A stretch of DNA of 64,000 nucleotides from Aphrocallistes beatrix (GCA_963281255.1 OY725488.1:2579986-2643985); one strand, 5' to 3'. Positions 1 through 11,197 are shown, counted from the stretch's first letter. Notes: generated by a model from the letters alone, not told the origin. A program made the numbers and translations.

Positions 1-238
1 ATAAAGACAGCTGAATATATAAGCAAATACTAGTAACGGGGGGGAAATGTCCTAGGGGAAGTATCATTCATTAACTGGGGGGGAAGTGTCCGGGGGGGAA
101 ATGTCCTAGACCCGTTGTATAAGAAATGGAATAGTCAAATTGATAAATACTTCAAAATCTCATTAAATTTTGATATATACAGGATAATAAAGATGCGAAA
201 ATTATGAAAAAGCAAACATGTGGTGGTATTCGCCGGCC
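1..238. other. Non-coding; G-rich repeated word near the start
   Basis: No gene seen. Between about 34 and 115 a word of the form GGGGGGGAAATGTCC (also as GGGGGGGAAGTGTCC) occurs three times, followed by a TTGTATA end. This resembles the right half of one of the self-repetitive MITEs found later in the window, but the left end is missing or outside the window, so the assignment is weak. Confidence 0.3.
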
Positions 239-321
239 AGAATAGATTCAAATGTGCAATGAAAAAATTGAACAAATCGGTGAAAAAGTCAAAAGTTTGC
301 TGGCATAGGAAAGGCCAACCT
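239..321 (-). repeat. Fragment of dispersed repeat R-A
   Basis: Reverse-strand match to the beginning of the repeat copies at 8514 and 25283: a GGTTGGCCTTTCCTAT-like start, then the ACTTTTGACTTTTTCA block and a TTCATTGCACATTTGAAT-like block. Only the first roughly 80 bases are present. No coding potential is seen. Confidence 0.55.
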
Positions 322-1774
322 TATCTTTGAATCATTGAAATCTGATGATTTTATATTATGCGACGATAAAATTTTAAATTATCTCAAACTTGGGTAATTT
401 TCTATTCTCAGCATTTATGGTCCACTAATACAAAAATTAAAAATTGTCATCTCTCTATAAAATAATGTCATTATTTTAATGAAAATTATTTTGCCTTATT
501 ATTCTACTGCTCCAAAGTATTTATGAAACAATTACAAACATAAATGGATGATTACTAAGGCCAGAATGTTATAAACATATTTTTCGTCTTTGCTTATTTG
601 AAGCCTTTATTTTCGGCGCAATTTAAAAAAATTTTAAATTTTCCCCTGTCGAAGTGGCTCGTGCAATCTGGTTGATTTTTTACAGACATATTCTGTTCTA
701 TATTTTAAATTTACCGCACAGATTGTTGATATTGTTCATAGATTTCAATCTAGAGAGCAATATGCCTCAAAAAATTAAAAAAAGCTGCAAATCATCCCCC
801 CAAAGGGCTTTCGTCACAAATTTTGACTGTAGACATTAATAGAGCACAAAAAGCTGTTTGAAAAATCACCAAATGTGTCATAGAACATGAAATATTGGTC
901 AACATTGATAAAATTATGTGTTTTTAGAAATAAAATCGAAATCCAAAAATCCAAGGAGTGAAAAATATATTAATGACATTTGATATACCTACTAGAAGTG
1001 CCTCTTCATAAAACTCGACTAGCCCCACTTAGAAAGGAATCGTGTAAAGAGAACTAGCAAAAAGTTTAAGCACATGTCCGATACAATAGACCCATTGGGT
1101 AAAATTAATTGAAATAAGTTGGCGAGATTAAATTTCACAAAATTTCAAAACCTAAAATCCTCCCTGTGATTATTACTCAAGAATTAACCAGTAATTTTTT
1201 TAAAAATCAACAAAAGATACCCAATTGTCTGTTCTTAAAAGTGACTGGTTGTGAAATGCGATATGCTTGTTAAAAGGCTTTATTCCAAATTCCAATCAGT
1301 CATTTTGAAGAGCGATAATTTTTGCATCCTTTTCAACAGGGACATTTTGAAAATATTGAATAATTTTTGAATTGTGATGACATAATGGATTTTGGATTGG
1401 GAATTTTGTGAAATTTCATCAACATTCTTGAGACAAGTCAAATATTTGATCTAAAGAGGCCGAACTGCAAATTTGGAATTTATTTTGTCCAAATGTCACC
1501 TTTTACTATTTTTAGATTTTGAGCAGCGATGCCAATTAAATCAAATCAAAATTTAGAAATCGTAGTTTATTCACAATTTAGAATTTCCTCGATTTTTTCG
1601 ATTGATCGAAAACATAGAATAGTACACTCATTAGACAAAAAACCTCCTACACATTCTAAAAATCAACTGAAATAGTTCTTCTATATCAGGATTCATTGTG
1701 GATCAATAAATCCGAGAAAAAGGAAGATATACACAAATTTAGTCACAAATTGGTATTTTAAAATATGCAAATTA
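322..1774. other. Intergenic or decayed DNA, nothing recognised
   Basis: About 1.45 kb of AT-rich sequence. The longest open frames are short and show no recognisable motif. I see no terminal repeats, tandem arrays or RNA genes here. Confidence 0.5.
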
Positions 1775-2100
1775 AACGAGCGTTATCTTAGCAGCGGATT
1801 CAGCAGCGGATTCGCATGTCAGACAAAACCGTTTATAAATCAAAAAATATGTGAGATATAAAGAAACTAATTATACCAACGTGTAGGGGAGGGTTTGGAG
1901 ATTCATATATCATGCTCAAAAAATCAAAATATTATATGGTGACCATGGATGAGTACATTTTGTCCATGTCACAGATAACAGTTAATAACTTGAAAAATAT
2001 CCATCTAAAATTATTTTCTTTAAATACAGTTTATGTCTACCCTTGGGAGACTCTATGTTTAAAATTTCAGATAAAAATATGCACTTTTGAGAATGTTGAG
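1775..2100 (+). repeat. Dispersed repeat R-B, copy 1
   Basis: This is an inverted, nearly identical partner of 11605-11920. Both copies carry GCGTTATCTTAGCAGCGGAT at one end, a shared block around TGGTGACCATGGATG, and CTACCCTTGGGAGACTCTAT further in. Copy 1 has an extra CAGCAGCGGATT duplication near the start. A short open frame (1912-2109) is shared by both copies, but the differences change amino acids and copy 1 has a TGA where copy 2 reads through, so I do not call a gene. Confidence 0.7.
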
Positions 2101-2401
2101 TATTTTTAAATATGTGGTATTGTTTTGAATACTGTTAATTAAGCATCCCAATTCAGCTAGTATGCGGAGATGGAACCCAAAAAAATCAAAGTCTTAATTC
2201 AACCATTGTTATACTGTTTATGGATAGTACTAGTTATATAAGAATTAATGCATAATATGAGTTTCGAACTAGGAATAAATATGAAGTTATAATCACTCAA
2301 AGTCTGAATCCTATACATTAATATCCGTGGTTGGGCCATTCCTCATAACTACACTATTGACTAGGATCAAGTTGATTTAACTGTTCAAATATCATTATTA
2401 G

Positions 2402-2571
2402 CGATTGATTGAGCTAGTAGCGAAGCTATTTTTTTCAATTTTAACTTTAATATTTTTTTATTTTAAAAAATATTTTTCAACCCATTTAATCAGGAATTTT
2501 TGGGACAAAATTATTTTCAGCTTTTAAACTTTCCTTTTATTTGAAAATCGGGCTTCGCTACTAGCTTAATC
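2402..2571. repeat. Short inverted-repeat element (MITE-like)
   Basis: GATTGAGCTAGTAGCGAAGC near the left edge is mirrored by GCTTCGCTACTAGCTTAATC at the right edge, about 170 bp apart, around an AT-rich core. No target duplication is clear. The neighbouring stretches 2101-2401 and 2572-2862 hold nothing recognisable. Confidence 0.5.
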
Positions 2572-3077
2572 AGAGTATTTTGCGTGTTTTTTACAATATG
2601 TTTGTGCTTAAAATGTGATATTTTTTTGAGTTAGGGTGATCATACGGATGTGCACCAATTGATAATTTTAAAAATTAAAATTAATAGATTTTGATTGAGA
2701 AGATTTGACTGGCTATAAGTACATAAATTACCATTGGAATAACAAAATATCTCATTATCGGATGATTTAGACTTCCTAGAATGATATAAAAACTAAGTTA
2801 CAATATATTTGGATTTGTCAATTTTTTTCAAAATTTGAGGGCCTGTCTCCTTAAATAAATACATGTTACATCACAATGACTTCTTCCTAGAAGTAATCAT
2901 AGCCATAGGCAGATCCTATTTGCTTGTATATAATGCTAGATTTCATCTTGATTGTCATTTCGACCATCTTACATTATTTCAGCATTTATATTTTCATCTC
3001 TTCCAATCATTCTACTTTCATTCTCTACTTCTTTCATTAAATTCATTTTCTATCTATCACTGTCGATCTTGGATAAG

Positions 3078-3141
3078 GTAAGTTATTAAACTTCATATTT
3101 TCTAATGTTATTCTCAAGCTATAAACAATTGTTCTTTATAG
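3078..3141 (+). other. Candidate 64-nt intron in the 5' UTR of the DDE-OTU gene
   Basis: AAG|GTAAGT at 3075-3083 is a strong donor, and TTCTTTATAG ending at 3141 is a plausible acceptor with a pyrimidine-rich lead. If the intron is spliced, the frame continuing from ATG 3144 meets TAA (3074-3076) immediately upstream. The upstream exon would then be untranslated and ATG 3144 the first usable start. The alternative in-frame ATG at 3105 lies inside the intron. Inferred only; no transcript was available. Confidence 0.45.
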
Positions 3142-3143
3142 GT

Positions 3144-6100
3144 ATGCCTGTAAATTTTAGCGACGACAAATTCCTAGAGGCCCTATTGTCCCTTGGGTTT
3201 GACGATTTTCTAACCCTGAAATGTGTCCTACAAAAGTCAAACAGGAGCAAAGCCGATTCGATGTGGGGAAAATTAGCATCCATTATTTTCGGGGTTAATC
3301 GAGATAATAAGCGATCTTTTCTTAACGCCAGATGGAGACATAATAGTGGAAATATTCAGGAGATATTGAGTGAAAAAATGATGTCCGGATTGAGTGAGTT
3401 GAGTAATTCTTTTGATAGGGCGATAGGCCATGTTAGAGATAGTGTAGAATTAGCCAGTGATTTAGATCTTGTAGAGTTAGGTAGTAGTATTAGTTTAGAA
3501 CATCTTAGTTTAGGAAATTTAGAACGTGTACTTTTCGATGATATACTAGTTAGTATCTGGGCATCAGGTTGTGAGAGTGGTGAACTAATTTCTAAGTATC
3601 ACACGTCAATTTCTCCACCCGACTCAGATGAGCCCGAAGGTTTTTTCTGGCACGGTAACAATTGCGATAGTGCAATCTGGTTGGAATCATTAAAATTCTT
3701 TGGTTTAGAATGTCCCCTAGTAGAAGGAGGTTTCCTTTTAGTTAACGAAAAGTTAAATGAGGCGTGTCAAAGGTTTGTGACTTATATGTTAGATCAATTT
3801 GAATTCGTTAAAATAATAGCTAAAGATAATATCCTGATACAAGCATGGTTGATCGCTGAAAATATTAACTGTCGTTTTATAAATAATTTGTTTGGTAAAT
3901 CTTACCTAATGTTAAAAACTAAGCAACTTGATATGTTTCTTTCGTATTTAGAAAATCTTCGTGAAAATTCTGATTGTAGTAGTATATGTGAATTTTATGA
4001 TATTTTTCGTGAAAAAATTCTAAATATACAGAATAAGAGGGACACGGTAGTTTCTACAGAGACTAAGGAATTATCTGATGTTGATAACACAGATGCGTTG
4101 TTAATAGATGAAGGTAGCTTAATTATTAATGAAGTAATAATCGATCCAACTGTTTGTAATGAGGAAATTACATTTAATCTTAGTAAGATTGAATGGAGCC
4201 AAATTACTAGTTTAAAAGGTGATAATATTATTTTCTCTAAAGATTGGACAAATTTATTTAATTCTAAAATCGAAAATAAGTATCAATGTGTTTTATGTTT
4301 TAAATATAAAAAAGTAAACAAAACGAATAGTAGAAAACGTAATTGTTGTTTTTTCAAGGCAAAAGCAGTATGTAAATTTAATAATTGTTTTGAATTTTCT
4401 TTTTTAATTAGAAACAATCCATTTACTGGTAAAGTAGATGATATAGTAGTTAATTATGCAGTTAGTGGCACATTATCTCCTGAGCATGATGATGGTAAAA
4501 CTGTTCATGCTAGGCATTTGTCTAATACAAATAGAATATAAGTGGCCAAAGAGCTCTCTGATCAACCAGTGAGCAAATTTTTTTATGAACAATTTTCGTC
4601 TCCAACGGGTACGAATAATGCTCTGGATTTTGGCAACTTCAATAAAATAAAAAGTAATTGTGTTTTACGTAAAGTTAAGTTTGATTTAGCTTGTTTAAAT
4701 AGGTTCTCTAAAGATAATTGGATAGAATTAATTAAATTACAGGAACACTATTCTAATACTATACTTGATAAACATATTAATGGATATATACAATCTTTAT
4801 CCTACAATCCCTTTATTGTTCATTTATATAGTGAAAATCAAATTAAAATTCTTAAATTATTTAAAAATAAAAGAGTCATTGTTCATTTGGATGCTACTGG
4901 ATCTATTATACGTAAAATAGACTCTTCTCAGAAAAAAGTTTTTTATTATGCATTGACCGTTGGTCATCCAGATTATTCTACTAGTCCTGTTCCTAATGCA
5001 GAAATGATTAGTTCTGCTCACAGTAGTGCAGAAATAACGTATTTTTTGCATAAATGGGCACTTGAAGCCAAAAAGATTGTAGGCAGTGAACTTAACATTG
5101 GTCAAATTGAAATCGACTATAGTTGGGCTCTTATTCATAGCGTTTGTAACGCATTCCTCAAATGTGATCTAGAAACATATTTAAATAAATGTTGGACTAA
5201 AATAGAGTTCGATCCAGAAGGAGAATTTATAAATTATAATATAATTATACATTTATGTTCAGCACATTTACTGAATGGCATAGGTTACCACGTTAATAAA
5301 AAGTTCAAGTTAAATAAGAATGTGAGGAAACTATTGCTATTCTCGGTTGGATATATTGTAAGCTGTACTGATATAAATAAGATAAATAATGTTTTCCGAT
5401 CATTATGTATAGTGTTTTTGAGTGGAAATTTGGACGACAATGTAACAGATAATATTTTGAATTTAGAATCACATATTTCTAACGACAGTTACACAATCGA
5501 GGATATAATAGTGGAGGATGATAGTGAGTACAACCCGTTTGAAAATGATGAGAATAGAACGTATCGGGAAAAGTTTCCATTTGGAAGACATTTTGCAAAA
5601 ATTCTCGAAAAATGTAATGAAATTGTTGGTGGGGTTGATTCAAATATTGAATTAAATCCAAATTATAATCCAAAAGTGATTGAATATTTACTTTCATATT
5701 ACATGCCTTTATTACCTTTGTGGAGTGGAATAATTTTGGGACCACACAGTGCAAAGGTTGATAAATCATGTACCCATTATAGTAACGCACTGATTGAGAA
5801 TTGGATGCGAATCATCAAATTAGATATTTTCAATTCAAAGACTAATATAAGACCAGGAGACTTTATAAAAACATTATACCCGAATATAACGACTAGGTTA
5901 TCGGCATTTAGTTTTGCTTTTCACCCAAGAGCCAGAAAGGTGTTCACTCAGCATAAGCGACCCAGAAAATCTTCAGAAGAGCATTGTAATGAAGAATGGT
6001 CTAGAAAATCTAAAAAACATTGTGGATATTTACAGCCAAATGATAAAGTTAGCTCTTTATGTAAGAAAATTGTTGCAGATGCTAAATGTAGTGACAAACC

Positions 6101-6866
6101 TATCACTATGCCATCTAAAAAGAGACCCATATTATATAGTAAAAAACGGAAGAGATTATCTGATTTAAGAGAAGAATCCACACCTAAAATTAGAAGGTTA
6201 GCTCAATCTAATATAATCACTGATAGCGAGTTGGTAGAAATGGATGTAGTGCACTATGATTTGCCTGGATTTCGTCCTCTAGGTTTAGCCTGGCAAATAG
6301 CTACGTGTAAAAATAATAATATTCCTTTTTTTTCTTCTGTTAAATATTCGTTTGACCCTTCTATTAGAGAGGAAAATCTAAGAAATTATTTTCCAAATGT
6401 AGTGGAACATATTAATGCTGACGGTAATTGTTATTTTTCAACCTTGTCATTTATAATCACTGGTAGTAAATGTTATCATAAACAGCTTAGAGCATTAATC
6501 GTAGATAAAATGTTAACTTTATTAAAGGTAGATTGTAGTAAATTTGTAAGTTCTAAGTGTTTGTATCAACAAGGGAATTATCGAAATATTCAAGATTGGG
6601 TCAACAAGACTGGAATGAATAAACCTGGTACTTGGGCGACGGATCTGGAGATATTTGCTACGGACTTATCATTAGAGACTGATATTTGGGTATTTTTGGG
6701 ACAGGAGGGGATACGATGGGTTGGGTTTTCGGGTAAAGGATATAATTTAGATAGGTTTTTGCAGGAGCCAACTTCTCATGGAATATATATTCGAAATTTG
6801 GGTTGCCACTATGAACCTATATTATCACTTCAGCCAAAACCAGATATCTCTCTTTCGAATATCTAG
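3144..6866 (+). CDS. MULE-like DDE transposase fused to an OTU protease, one in-frame stop
   Basis: One frame of about 1,240 codons is broken only by TAA at 4539-4541. The second half continues in the same frame with VAKELSDQPVSKFFYEQF, so the stop probably replaces a sense codon. The N-terminal 370 residues are unrecognised. A Cys-rich putative zinc site follows near 4287-4395 (CVLC, then CKFNNCF). The DDE-like core has HLDATGS (codon near 4890), IEIDYSW (near 5115), an LCSAH C/H pair near 5256, and NALIENWMR (near 5796), the order expected of Mutator-like enzymes. A basic linker (6050-6200, KKRPILYSKKRKR) resembles a nuclear localisation signal. The C terminus is an OTU cysteine protease: DGNCYF with candidate catalytic Cys near 6429, GTWATDLEI near 6627, and CHYEPI with candidate His near 6807. 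OTU proteases remove ubiquitin; transposases sometimes carry one. No terminal repeats were seen around it. It could be a dead transposon, a domesticated gene with a nonsense allele, or a sequencing error; the family name is inferred from motifs only. Confidence 0.75.
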
Positions 6867-7207
6867 CCTAGCACTTAGATATTGGGAGGGATAGTATATC
6901 TCACTCTACTACCAGCTGTCTCCAAAAAAGGCACCCTACATAAGATGATATATTCCTAGATGGGTTTTTAAAATTTTTTTACCCAATACAAGTACAATTG
7001 CTCACGATTTCAATCAACCTAATGGAGCCCCGTAGTTCACTCCGCTCCATTAGGTTGATTGAAACCGTAATTAGGGAATCCGAAAATATGATTTGCGAAC
7101 TTTTATTTCTTAATATCATATGTAGAAGGAAATTTTTACATATTATAATACGTTTTCTGTTTCTGAGGCCCACCTCTCCTTTTTCAAAATTAGTATTATT
7201 TAAATTA
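6867..7207. repeat. 3' flank containing a 25-bp-stem hairpin
   Basis: No gene. At 7004-7068 an inverted repeat forms a 25-bp stem with one mismatch and a 15-nt loop; arm one contains CAATCAACCTAATGGAGC and arm two its complement. It may be a tiny MITE or a structured RNA. No polyadenylation signal close to the stop at 6866 was noticed. Confidence 0.55.
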
Positions 7208-7209
7208 TA

Positions 7210-7382
7210 CAGTGGAATTCGCTTATTAGTAACTCGAGTTTTGCTCATAAAATGGTTGCTAATACGCGAAGTTGCTAATAAGGGAACATAATTAACACAA
7301 AATCTTCACCTGGGACCTGAAGATTGGTTGCTGATAGAGCAATAATGCTAATAAGGGAGTTACTAATAAGCAAATTCCAATG
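7210..7382. mobile_element. Pogo/Tigger-like MITE (TTACTAATAAG word)
   Basis: Begins CAGTGGAATTCGCTTATTAG after TA and ends in the diverged complement (TTACTAATAAGCAAATTCCA then ATG) followed by TA. The interior repeats the word GCTAATAAGGG several times. 173 bp, non-coding. The CAGTGGAA start at TA fits pogo/Tigger-like non-autonomous elements. Confidence 0.6.
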
Positions 7383-7494
7383 TATTGCACAGGAATTCAT
7401 AATCTTTCACCCCTAAATCGAATCTGCATTTATAGCTATATTTTTGGTCAACTGACTTTGTAGAACCTGGGCCCTGAGCACAATAGTATGTCTA

Positions 7495-8082
7495 CAGGGT
7501 GATCCAAAAGTTCTGCAACAAATTTTGCTGAAGTATTATACTTACACAAGTGGATCTAACATCCGACATTGCGTTTTACTTAAATTCTAAGGATTATCTT
7601 AATTATTTTGCAATCCAATTGCCTGTATTTCTGAATATATTTGCTGGGTGGATCATAAATGTTTGTGTATTTAGAAAAAAGAGAAAAATCAAAATTAAAA
7701 AAATTCGAATGCTATGTACATTCTATGATCATACTTTAAAAATTGTTGTTCTTATTGATGATTTCCCTTCTATAAACTAAAAGAAATTATCCTAATTTAG
7801 TATTTTGAATTAATAACTGACTATAGGAAGATAAAAATACATTTAATCAGGAGAAAAAAGTCATTTTCGAACTTGACATTTTTGAGATCAGATTATTGGA
7901 GTCCCGGGTATATAATATTTCAAAAATTTGTTTGAAAAATATTATTCGCAATGAATAGTGTCCATTTCTAAACAGAAGGGTGGTAGATTCCATAGTTGCA
8001 AACCGATTTAAAGTTAAACTAAATTATCTTAGTCAAATCAATGAAGCAAAATTTCATGTTGCAGAGCTTTTGGATCACCCTA
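7495..8082. mobile_element. Mariner-like non-autonomous element
   Basis: The left end CAGGGTGATCCAAAAGTTCT follows TA; the right end carries the complement of GGGTGATCCAAAAGCTCTGC and sits in TATATA. The roughly 30-bp inverted ends of GGGTGATCCAAAAGT type are typical of mariner-like elements. The 590-bp interior has no transposase motif. Confidence 0.6.
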
Positions 8083-8513
8083 TATATATTTAGATTATAT
8101 CGGAAATACCTATGTTTTTATTTAACTTATTTTATTAATTTTCTTAGTATCATGTCTTTCAATTTTTTGATGTATCTTCATTATTTTTGATTCATTAATT
8201 GTTTGTATTTGTCTTGATGTTTTTACCTCTTCATAGTTAACATTAGAATATCTTTTTATTTAATCTCAAAGTATGCAAGAACAAAGGGCGATGAGTGACT
8301 CAAAAGGATGACTCATTACTATGCACTTCCTGCTTGAATTATGATTACTCGACTCCTATAATATACTCATCGCTTAAAAAGATCCAAGAGTAAAGACTAG
8401 TCATTTGAAAAAAGCCCATTACCTATGGAATTCTTAAAAACAAGCTTAAATATTTATACGTATTACTTAAATATGCATTGACTATTATTGAAATTATAAT
8501 TCACTTAACAAAT
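8083..8513. other. AT-rich spacer, nothing recognised
   Basis: Between a mariner-like MITE and repeat R-A. No open frame with recognisable features, no terminal repeats. Confidence 0.4.
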
Positions 8514-9115
8514 TAAGGTTGGCCTTTCCTATAATAGCTAACTTTTGACTTTTTCAACCGATTCATTTAATTTTTTCAGTGCAGATTTGAATCGAGAGTT
8601 ATCTGCAAAACTGCATTAATAATTGAAATAATACAAACAATAAAATTTTTTTTTAAAAAATTTGGGCAATTTACAGGGAAGAAATCGGAAACAATATTCC
8701 TACAATCTTTTAGAAACTTCATTCATAAATCGATGATCTAACTAAAGAACAGACAGATTTTTGAAATTTTGAAAATTGTTAAAAATTCACACCAAAACAC
8801 CCGAGGAATTTTATTTTTAGTAATTTTGACACTATTTTTTTAATAATTCCTTTTTTATTCGTAATATCAAAATTCTGTCTGTTCATTATGTTCTACTCTT
8901 CGAGATCTATCAGAAACCGTTGAGTTTTCGCCCCTATGTTGAATTTACAAAAAGTTATCAACTTAATAATTGCTGAAAAAGAAAGTCTCAGAAAATATTT
9001 ATATATGTACCTCAATTTCCATTAGTTTTAACTGCTTTGGAATATTAAATAACATGCAAATATCCTTATTCGACAACTTATAGCAGTACTTAACTTCAAA
9101 ATATGGTATATCAAA
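8514..9115 (+). repeat. Dispersed repeat R-A, copy 2
   Basis: About 600 bp, colinear with 25283-25880 and inverted relative to 22310-22960. Shared blocks include GGTTGGCCTTTCCTATAATA at the start, CGAGATCTATCAGAAACCGT in the middle and AACTTCAAAATATGGTATAT at the end. The copies differ by many substitutions and small indels, so the family is old. Class unknown and no coding capacity. Confidence 0.7.
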
Positions 9116-9149
9116 ACTTTCTCCATCAAAAGTGGGAAAAACTGGTCAT

Positions 9150-9416
9150 TGCTGACTGGACACCCAAAAATAACCACATTCGATAGTGTCCGCCGGAATC
9201 CAAGATCAATAACTTCTTTGAACCATGTCAGATCATTATTTTAATACTAAATTTCCAAAAATTTGATATATATATTGACCATATTTGGAGAATTTTTTGG
9301 AAGTCCGTGCATAGCAACGGCCAGGAATTTTTTCACATTCCTGGTCGTTGCTAGGAACCCGCAGCCAAAGAATTTCTCCAAATATATCCAATATCCTTAC
9401 TATTAAAACTCGATTA

Positions 9417-9476
<60 letters not shown>

Positions 9477-10100
9477 GTAACGAATTGATTGAAGAAACTG
9501 TCAGGCCCAGAAAGCTGATTTTTGGCATGTGGGAGTATTTTGGCTATGGCTCCAGTAAGTTCTGAGCTCAGACGAAAATGTCGACTCATCATGGACTTAT
9601 GACGTCATTGTCACATTTTAAAAAGTTAAGCAATACAGTTATTCGGGAATAACTCAGCCATTATAGGAGATAGAAGGCTGAAAGTTTAATAGAATCTGTA
9701 TACTAACACGTCTCACACATGATGCAACCATCATCAAAAAATGATGACTCAGCACTTTGCTATGACGTCATCATTACTCATCAAAATTTTAAAAATTGTC
9801 AAATTTGGTGTTTTTCGAGTGATATCGATTTTAAAACTAAGATGGACATATTTAGAGATTATATCTCCCTTATAATTAACCAATGTCACCTCCAGGCGAC
9901 CGAAGGGAGCATCAGGCGGACACGAAGTGTCCGCCAGCCGCGCAGCACAAGCAAGCGAAGCGCGCTTGTATATATCAAATTGCTGGAAATTTAGTGCTGA
10001 GCACGAATTTAGCATTAAAATGATGATCTAACATTGGTCAAAGAAGTTATGGACATGATACTTTCCGTTTCAAAAATGTGTCCTTTTTTGGGCGACACCA
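9150..10100. mobile_element. Palindromic MITE (family P1), split by a Helitron-like insertion
   Basis: The left arm (about 9180-9393) and right arm (9969-10100) are near-complementary: TTTGATATATATTGACCATA on the left answers CCAAATATATCCAATA plus TATATATCAAATTGCTGG on the right. A second P1 copy without this insertion lies at 21890-22275. A central AGGAATTTTTTCACATTCCT is also palindromic. Superfamily unassigned; ends approximate. Confidence 0.65.
9394..9968 (+). mobile_element. Helitron-like non-autonomous element, copy A
   Basis: 575 bp. Starts TCCTTACTATTAAAACTCGA right after an A, then a (TA)n tract, a roughly 430-bp body beginning GTAACGAATTGATTGAAGAA, the hairpin GGCGGACAC/GTGTCCGCC, and the terminal CAAGCGAAGCGCGCTTG followed by T. 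Removing it restores CAATATATATATCAAATT, exactly the sequence mirrored in the host MITE's own left arm. Insertion was therefore between A and T without duplication, as Helitrons do. No Rep/helicase is encoded. The 3' end is CTTG, not the usual CTRR. Confidence 0.75.
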
Positions 10101-11030
10101 GGTGGTAGAAGTGGCTCTAAGTGACGAAATATTAGCATTGAAATTCTAAAAATCCAAGTTAATGTAAAGAACCCCTTTATGGATCTAAAAATGATTAAAA
10201 AGGTCTTTTTGCAATTTTTAGATTTAAAAAAAATGCCCATAGGAAAGGCCAACCCTAATTACCCTCAATACTTCATATTCTTCATCTTATCGCTTTATAG
10301 AAGTAGTGTAGCTTCAGGGATAATACAAATGCTGATGAATATTTCGAAGTTAGACGACTAATGGGAAGGACTTATGAATTGATTCCTGTTTCCTGATTTT
10401 AGCGCTGATTATTAGTCACGCGTGTTCGTATTTTGTTAGACTGAAGAAGCCCAATGGGCCAAAGTTAGTAATCGAACCTCAAAATAGCCAAAAAGCGTGT
10501 TAAACTCCAAGAATGACAATTTAGCCTTGGTATTTTTTTCATTTCTCAACTTGTAGAGATCAAGCAGTTTATTATAAATAAAAACAGTTCAGTTGTGCAG
10601 TCGTCGGAAGCTCATAATAAATGGTAGGGAGGGTATGGCTGGCCTAAGTCCACCAACCCTATTGCTATAGTATATACAACTTAGGAAAGTACAATTATCA
10701 GAAAAGTGCTTGAAACAACGACATCAAATTTGATTTGCTAGAACTACAACAGTAATGACATGAAATGGTATACAATCAAACATGCCTATAATGTCCACCC
10801 AAGAGATGGGTTTTTAAAAAAATATGTATATTCATGTGGTCGTCATAGACAGGCAGGGGCCAGTTGACCAGAATATACAGACTTGTGATGCAACGATGCG
10901 ATACAGTAACAATCTATACAGACGTGTATACTGATGTGCGTTATTGCTAATAGTATTACTGAAACTACGTAGAAACTAGATCATCATTCGGAATAAGGAT
11001 TGTAGTAAACATAATTCTAAACATGAAGTG
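10101..11030. other. Spacer, nothing recognised
   Basis: About 0.9 kb with only short open frames. A scrap of the R-A start motif (AGGAAAGGCCAACCCTA) occurs near 10231 on the reverse strand. No terminal repeats or RNA genes seen. Confidence 0.4.
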
Positions 11031-11195
11031 GCCGGTTGTTAGTTTTTGTGTCCACAAGGTACCGAAAAATGGTGGTCGCGTTGAGCAGGTGTTCGTTATA
11101 CACGGTTCAATATAATAAGACATCGAGACTGTTCTTAGGTGGAAGCTATGTCCAAGTGACCGTTATATAGAGGGGGCCGCTACGACAGGTTCAAC
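11031..11195 (-). mobile_element. Degraded pogo-like MITE scrap (ATAACGGTCACC family)
   Basis: Reverse complement of words in the elements at 16617 and 57463: GGTCGCGTTGAGCAGGTG, GTTATACACGGTTCAATA and GACCGTTATATAGAGG. It ends in GACAGGTTCAACTACA, a decayed form of the family's GGTTCCACTGTA terminus, and abuts the next MITE. Confidence 0.5.
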
Positions 11196-11197
11196 TA

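Noticed and set aside
2863..3077. Coding exon upstream of the DDE-OTU gene
   Set aside because: Its open frame is out of phase with ATG 3144 after the candidate splice, and the in-phase frame has TAA just before the donor; more likely 5' UTR.
5479..5790. Minus-strand frames inside the DDE-OTU gene
   Set aside because: They are shadows of the plus-strand coding frame and show no motifs.
9900..9968. Bacterial-type terminator (GC hairpin followed by T)
   Set aside because: The hairpin recurs at the 3' end of every Helitron-like copy and belongs to that element; nothing else here is bacterial.
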